From the NCBI RefSeq assembly GCF_003255815.1, contig NC_037673.1, forward strand, positions 9,528,476 to 9,592,475: a DNA stretch of 64,000 bases. Direction: 5' to 3'. This DNA comes from Theropithecus gelada. Its lineage: Eukaryota; Chordata; Mammalia; Primates; Cercopithecidae. The stretch's first letter is position 1. The number at the start of each line of letters is the position of its first letter. Below, piece by piece: positions 58,564-64,000 of the stretch. The position numbers and the translations under genes were made by a program. Below the pieces are notes generated by a model, which saw nothing but the letters and a program-made list of their open reading frames with translations, ran no database searches and was not told the DNA's origin.

Positions 58564-60933
58564 TTCACTAACACAATATTTTCACAACAGTCTGTAGTAT
58601 CTTCTTCAGGCTGAGGGATCGGGGCCTCATCTATCAGAGTTGTAATAAGGAACAAAGGTTGTTGAAGGTAAGATGAGACTCAAGATTCAAGAATATGTTC
58701 AAACTGCAGAATCAAAGAGTACATCGAGGCCTAATACCTAAAAAAGAAAGTCTGATGGATTGCCAAAGTAAAAGGATCAGAAGGAAGTATTAAAACTAAG
58801 ATAAGGATACAGAAAGTTGTAAAATTGGATTTGACATAAAGGTACAAAAAACAGGGAAGGTTAAATAAATCGTGTTACAACCACCAAAATTAAAGATTTG
58901 GTAAGTATTTTCTCATCCCATGAATAAAAAGCCATTCATCTTTTTGTTGAAGGATATTCAGCCCATATTAACCAGGGTTGAAGATCCCACATAAAAAGAT
59001 TTGAGTTGCCATTTTCTCAAATAATACAGTCAGACACTGACTCTTCGTAATGGGTTCAGCTAGTACAACTCTGGAAGGCTTGGAGAGAGGTTTATTCATT
59101 CTATTCAAAGGATACCTGTTTCAAGAGCCGCCAGCTAAATTTGGGTTCTAGTACCAGAGCAGCTAGCAACCCTGCCCTAGTGGGACATGAAGGGTACCTG
59201 GACATGGGTGTTTACAGTGTACCTCTCATGGGATACTTCTTTTACTTGGCAGACTTCCTAATGCTTACTTGTCTGACCTGCAATCAGGGAGTCCCTCACA
59301 TAGGAAACTTGTTTACACTGGCAGATGCCCTTGTGGCTCTTATCCGACCCATCTCCAGTTTAGTCCTGCCTGACCATTGCTCAGGCACTGGGAGCCTGAC
59401 TTTGTGGTCTCCCTGGCATCCCAGGGAAAATTCAGCCTGGACAACCTCTAGTTCTTTAGATGGAAGGTGCAAATTCAATACACCATCACAATAGGGAATA
59501 AGTTTAAAGAGATTTTACTTATAGGTCCGAGGCAAAGAGGACACAATGAGACAAGAGTGAAGTTCTCCACCCTCAGTCATGCAGGCAGAAATGGAGTCAG
59601 GCAGAGAGAGAGAGTGCACGTGCACACATGAGAGCATGCTCTCAGCAGCGTATATAAAAGAACAGGGTATCAGTCACTTCAAGTAATTGGGCAAATGCCT
59701 GAATGGTCCCTTTAAAGAAAGCAGAAGGAAAGTATGGAGCTCAGTCTGCCAGATTGAAGAGAGATGCCTCCAAGTTCTTATCTTTGGCCACTGGCTTGAG
59801 CCATTTGAGTGTAGTATGGAACTAAAGGCTGTGTCAATGGTGACTGAGCCCTGCTTCTGATATGAGAAAGTCAAACTTGTTTTCAAAATAGATGCTGACG
59901 CAAGATCAAGTCATAAGTATTTACCACAATGCCTTCAGGTATTAGGGCCTAAGGTTTGGTTTTGCTTTCTGGTTTTTGGTTTTTGCTTTTCAATCGTGGT
60001 TAAGAAGTGCTAAAAGATATTATAGCCCTAGGTTCTGATTGTTATCAAGGGCAAATTTTCCTTCTTTTACAATGTGTTTTCTAGTTTTTTGGTTTTTTAT
60101 TTTGTTACAATGAGCATAAAGGAAGAAAAGATTATTCCTTTGAATAAGAATTGTAGTTACATTTTACTTTTTAAAAAGAAGGCAATAACTTGAATCTCTA
60201 ACAATGGTTTATTAGAACCAAACCTTCAGATAGAAGCAACTAAGAATGCTAGATAAAATACTTAAAACATCTCCTTACAAAAATTTAAAAACTGACAGTC
60301 AAAAAAAAATCTAAGGAAAGCTGAAATCCAGAAAGCCAAGCACAAGAAACTTAATCTACTTTGACCTGCAGTTACTTGCCTACCCTGAGAAATTCCCGCT
60401 TTGATTATGCAACCTCCCTTGTACAACACAAGATACAGAGGTCAATGCCCAGGCTATATCCCAAGTGGAGAAACTAATAGGAGGCTCTCCTTATATTAAG
60501 TAAGGGGATTAAAAAAAAAAAAAAAAGGAAAATGAACTCATGGTTATAGTGCTACAAATAAACTCCTCTCTCGCATCTTTGCAGGAGAATACAGAGGAAG
60601 TTGTTGGGCCCTGTTTGGAGTAGGTATTAAAGGAAAAGAAAAAGTGTTCCTACCAAATTATAGCCATTAGCTACAGCATTGCCTGGGAGATACAGGGATC
60701 CACAGATTACAAACTTGTTTATGGTCACCTAAGACCAGATGTACAGAAACTTGGCAGTAGCAAATGCATATTCTCTCTATAGAGAAAATTGCCTATTGAC
60801 CCTCAAAATATTACCACAATAAAACCCTGAGACAATAAACTGCACACAAACAACCAAGCACACAAGGAAAGAAATCACCATTAGTAAAATCAAGAAACAG
60901 TAGAATAATTGAATCATACCCACAAGATAACAG
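58564..60933. other. Unassigned sequence, possible eroded LTR at 59.0-59.9 kb
   Basis: Most is AT-rich with no landmark. 59030-59880 is richer in GC, with a GAGA patch at 59608-59616 and 'gtatataaaagaac' at 59650, which might be an old LTR. I could not identify it. The 117-residue plus frame at 59141 shows no motif. An A-run lies at about 60510-60526. Confidence 0.4.
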
Positions 60934-61562
60934 TATTTCAAAGAAATATCTGCACTCCCATATTTATTGCAGCACTATTCACAATGGTCAAGATATGGAA
61001 TAAACCTAAGTTTCCATCAACAAATGAATGTATAAAGAATATACGGTATATATACACAATGGAATACTATTCAGCCGTAAAAAGGATAAAATCATGTTAT
61101 TTGGCTCAATGGGGATAGAACTGGTGGTCATTATGTAAAGTAAAATAAGCCCGGCACAGAAAGACAAATATTGCATGTTCTCACTCGTGTATACACACAC
61201 ACACACACACACACACAAAAATAAAGTAGATTCTATGGAAGCATAGAGTAGAATTGTGGTAACCAAAGGTTGGGAAAGGAAATAAGAAGGACGAGATGAA
61301 GAAAAGTTGGTTAAGGGGTCCAAAAATACAGTTAGATAGAAGAAGTAAGCTTTAGTGTCTGATAATACAGTCAGATAATTAAAGTTAACAATAATATTGT
61401 ATATTGCAAAACACCTAGAAGAATTGCAAGACAAAGAAAAGTTAAATGTTTGAAAGAAAAGACAAATGTTTGAGGTGATGGATATCTCAATTACCCTGAT
61501 TTGATTATTATACATTATATGCAGGTATCCAAAGGCAATGTAACCCAAAAATGTGCACAACC
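60934..61562 (+). mobile_element. L1MA-type 3' end (ORF2 C-terminus and 3' UTR)
   Basis: 'atatttattgcagcactatt', 'acacaatggaatactattca' and 'gaaagacaaatattgcatg' give the end of ORF2. 'tggtggtcattatgtaaag' and 'ttaccctgatttgattatta' give the 3' UTR in the L1MA pattern. The 69-residue frame at 60909 is an L1 ORF2 remnant. A (CA)n expansion sits in the middle. Confidence 0.88.
61191..61217. repeat. (AC)n microsatellite
   Basis: About 13 AC units inside the L1MA 3' end, at the spot where related copies read 'actcatatgtggg'. Confidence 0.95.
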
Positions 61563-61565
61563 GGT

Positions 61566-61740
61566 ATACATGGAGCATCAGGAAGAGTAGCTAATGGATA
61601 CAGGGCTTAATACCAGGGCAGTGGGTTGATTTGTGCAGCAAACCACCATGGTTCACATTTACCTATGTAACATACCTGTACATCCTGCACATGTATGTAC
61701 CCCAGAACTTAAAAGTTGAAGGAAAATAAGTTTAATGTAA
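61566..61740 (+). mobile_element. Second, 5'-truncated L1P/L1PB 3' end
   Basis: 'agcatcaggaagagtagcta', 'aatggatacagggcttaata', 'tgtgcagcaaaccaccatgg' and 'ccccagaacttaaaagttg' are the last 170 bases of an L1P-type 3' UTR, directly abutting the previous L1MA tail in the same orientation. Confidence 0.87.
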
Positions 61741-62575
61741 ATATTTATTTTGAATTCTTTATCAGGAAGTTTATATATCTCCATGTCCTTGGGGTCAGCT
61801 ACTAGAGATAATTGTGTTCTTTGGGTGGGAGTTATGTCTCATTGGTTTTTTGTGTTTCTTGTTGTCTTACATTGATGTCTGAACATTTGAAAAAGTAGAG
61901 GCTTGTTCCAGTCTGCAGACTGGCTGTCTTGGGGGAGCCCTTCACCAGTTAGCCCACCCAGAGATTCTGGGTGTACCACCTGGTATGGTTCACAAGCAGG
62001 CTTGCCGCTAAAGTCCTCCAGCAGGCTGACCTGGTTCTCAGTTCGGTAGGTGAGCAGGCCCTGGTGCCTGGGTCTGCAGGTGCCAGCCTGGTGACTAGGG
62101 CTATGGGGCGTATTCTAGGGCTGGGATGGGCATGAAGTCTAGGGCTGTAGGGGCCATCCCAGTGCTGGGAGTGGTCTAGAGCCTAGGGCTGCTGGGGCTA
62201 CCCTGGCCCTAGGGTGGGCCTAGGGTTTGAATCTGTGGGGGCAGACCTGGCCCTAGGGTAGTTACGAAGCCACTGGGGCCCAGTCTGCATCCTGGGGCTG
62301 AGGCAGGCCTGAAGACTGAGTCTGCCAGGCTGGACTGGAGCCTGGGGCTGCAGGATCCAGCCTTGGACTAGGGTAGTCCTGTCGGTTCAGTCCAGAGGGA
62401 CCAGCCTGGAGTCTGAGGTTATGGTGAGCCCAGTGTTGGGTTTTACTGTGGCAGGCCCAGTGTTGAGATCCAAGGCAAAGTGCAGTGCTCACTTTTCTCT
62501 CCCTTCCCCAAGAAGGGATACCCTCCTGGGGAAGAGATACCCTCCATGCCATGCTGCCTGAAGTTGAGGGCAATG
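61741..62575 (-). mobile_element. L1M 5'-type region, antisense, with decayed tandem repeats
   Basis: The left part ('attctttatcaggaagttta', 'tcttacattgatgtctgaac') and the GC-rich right part with repeated 'cctagggctg / cctggggctg' blocks (about 62040-62480) fit the antisense of an L1M 5' region as I recall it. The 147-residue minus frame here reads through the repeat and is not a gene. Confidence 0.5.
62040..62480. repeat. Degenerate tandem repeat, 'cctagggctg' core
   Basis: Irregularly spaced repeats of ctaggg/cctgggg-ctg-ggg blocks at roughly 20-60 bp intervals, strongly diverged, no fixed period by eye. Confidence 0.7.
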
Positions 62576-62635
62576 ATGCAGGTAATATAAGACTGTCCTT
62601 CTCGCCCTCCCCAGTGCTACTCATAACATCAGGAT

Positions 62636-63000
62636 GAAGCTTACAAACATCACATTGAGTAAAAGGAGTCGGACATAAAAGAATACATTGATGTGATTCC
62701 TTCAATGTTAGGTTCGAGAGCAGGATAATCTAAACTCTATTGTTTAGTGATGCTTTTTATAAGAGATGAAAATGTATTTAAAAAGCAATGATATAATTAA
62801 CAAAATATCAGAACAAAGATTAGTCTCTGGGAGGACAACACAGAAGGAAATTGGGAGTCTGACAAAGCTCTGTTTCTTAGACTGAATGGTTATGACAGGG
62901 GTGTTTTCTTTAAAAGTGTTCCTTAAACAACAGCTTGTATAGATTGTTTGCACTTTCCTGTATGTATAATATAATTCAAAATAAAACAAGGGAAATAATT
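62636..63000 (+). mobile_element. L1MC/L1MD-type 3' end
   Basis: 'cacattgagtaaaaggagtc' with 'ggacataaaagaatac', 'ttagtctctgggaggacaac' and the closing 'tgtataatataattcaaaat' match the 3' UTR of middle-age L1M elements in sense orientation. Confidence 0.7.
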
Positions 63001-64000
63001 TGCAAAAGAAAATGTATCCTGGATGTCTTGGACTTAGAAAATAAAAGCAAGAATTAGTAGGTAGCAGACAAGCTGTAAGCAATTTTGCACAATTGGGTAT
63101 ACAAAGTGGTGTCAGCTGATAGTTTTCACGTTCCACTCACGGAGAGGTAGATGGGTTTAATAGCTGTGTTTAAAGTGTCAGATGCAAGAACAATGATAGG
63201 TTTCCCTTAAATGATTTTTACTAATTCCCTCCCAGCTCAAGAACCTTTTTGTTAAAATGGTCCTTTCCTGCCTATCAGAAACAATTAAATCCTCACCTGG
63301 TAGCAGTCTCGGTCTTATGTCAACCACTCCCTTTGGCCCTCCAATATTATCTAACATGAATTGGAACTGCCGCATGGTCAAGGTAATAAAGAAATAAAGC
63401 CACGAAAGAAATCAAATAAAAGCAACGGTATAAAATGATATGAAATGTTAGTCTGCAGAAAGAAAAAGCTGAAGGAATTAGAAACAGCCACAGGAACTTT
63501 CTGTGAACCAGGGGAGGTACTTCCATTTACAAACCACACTTTGTTTTTCATAGAGTGGGTTGATCATCACTGAAGAACTGAAAATTCAGCATTCCTTCTA
63601 AGGTGCATTTTGTTCAAATTGATATAAGTGCCCCAGCTGGTTTGGCTTATGATATCCCATTGATTATTGCATTCTGCTCTTGCAAGCCATAGATCTGTTG
63701 TAATCTAACTGTCTAGGGAGTGTCCATTATTCTAGTTTCAAACCCCTTCTGTCCTCAGTCACACAGATTCAAGCAAAGTAATGCAGGGGGACCAGATAAA
63801 AGCCGTCCATTAGAAACCTCAGTTGCTGCTTGCCTCTCCCACAGAATTGCATATATTACTCCAGCTATTGTCAACAAACATGCATCACTAACAGGATCCT
63901 CACTGTTTGGAAGACAGCCCCTGAGACCCAGAGCAAATGGGTCAAAGTCTCAGTTGCGTCAGTGTAACTACAAAGACAATAATTCTTACCTCTCTCACAG
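63001..64000. other. Unassigned sequence to window end
   Basis: No landmark repeat. Frames are short and motif-free. Confidence 0.5.

Noticed and set aside
59141..59494. 117-residue plus frame
   Set aside because: No motif or domain, no supporting splice or promoter evidence; lies in a possible eroded LTR.
61006..61578. 190-residue minus frame
   Set aside because: Reads antisense through an L1MA 3' end and a CA repeat.
62262..62705. 147-residue minus frame
   Set aside because: GC-rich decayed tandem repeat in an old L1 region; no domain.

Overview
The window is nuclear DNA from a human or closely related primate. Four well-preserved Alu SINEs, one older Alu with an internal expansion, one truncated Alu, a full-length primate-specific L1 (L1PA type), THE1/MST-type LTRs and a deep layer of L2, MIR, MER5A, MER20 and MLT1 copies all point to this. 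I found no host protein-coding exon, tRNA, rRNA, snRNA, CRISPR array or bacterial-type operon. The only long open frames belong to the L1PA element at 40.9-47.1 kb on the minus strand. All other long frames run through repeats (Alu, L1, microsatellites) or are chance frames.

Layout. 1-5.9 kb: old, heavily mutated plus-strand L1 (L1PB/L1MA grade), cut by the window's left edge and inserted into the 5' LTR of a MaLR element whose internal region and 3' LTR follow (5.9-7.65 kb). 9.0-11.6 kb: MLT1 LTRs, an L2 copy, and one MLT1 nested inside an older LTR. 12.1-15.5 kb: mostly unassigned sequence. 15.5-23.5 kb: THE1/MST LTRs on the minus strand, two Alus, small L1M and MER5A fragments, and a 240-base purine tract. 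24.7-26.4 kb: L2 split by an AluJ, then another Alu. 27.3-28.6 kb: a diverged direct-repeat pair and a large tetranucleotide microsatellite. 30.8-36.2 kb: ERV1 LTR, MIRs, THE1 LTR, MER20, MER5A. 38.2-47.4 kb: an ancient antisense L1/HAL1-like element split by a truncated Alu, an Alu and the full-length L1PA. 47.5-49.5 kb: L2 split by an LTR, then an MLT1. 50-60 kb: mainly unassigned sequence with L2, MER5A, MIR, ERV1 LTR and MLT1 pieces. 60.9-63 kb: two stacked L1 3' ends, then an L1M 5'-type region with decayed tandem repeats, and an L1M 3' end.

The parts do not work together as a pathway. The one element with retained biochemical information is the L1PA copy. It has an uninterrupted 338-residue ORF1, an ORF2 of normal length broken by one in-frame stop at codon 937, a complete-looking 5' UTR with a YY1-type motif, and target-site duplications. 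I saw no previously undescribed biological system. The best leads are this near-intact L1, the nested insertions that order events in time, the unexplained 110-120 bp direct repeat at 27.3/27.8 kb, and the long purine and tetranucleotide tracts.
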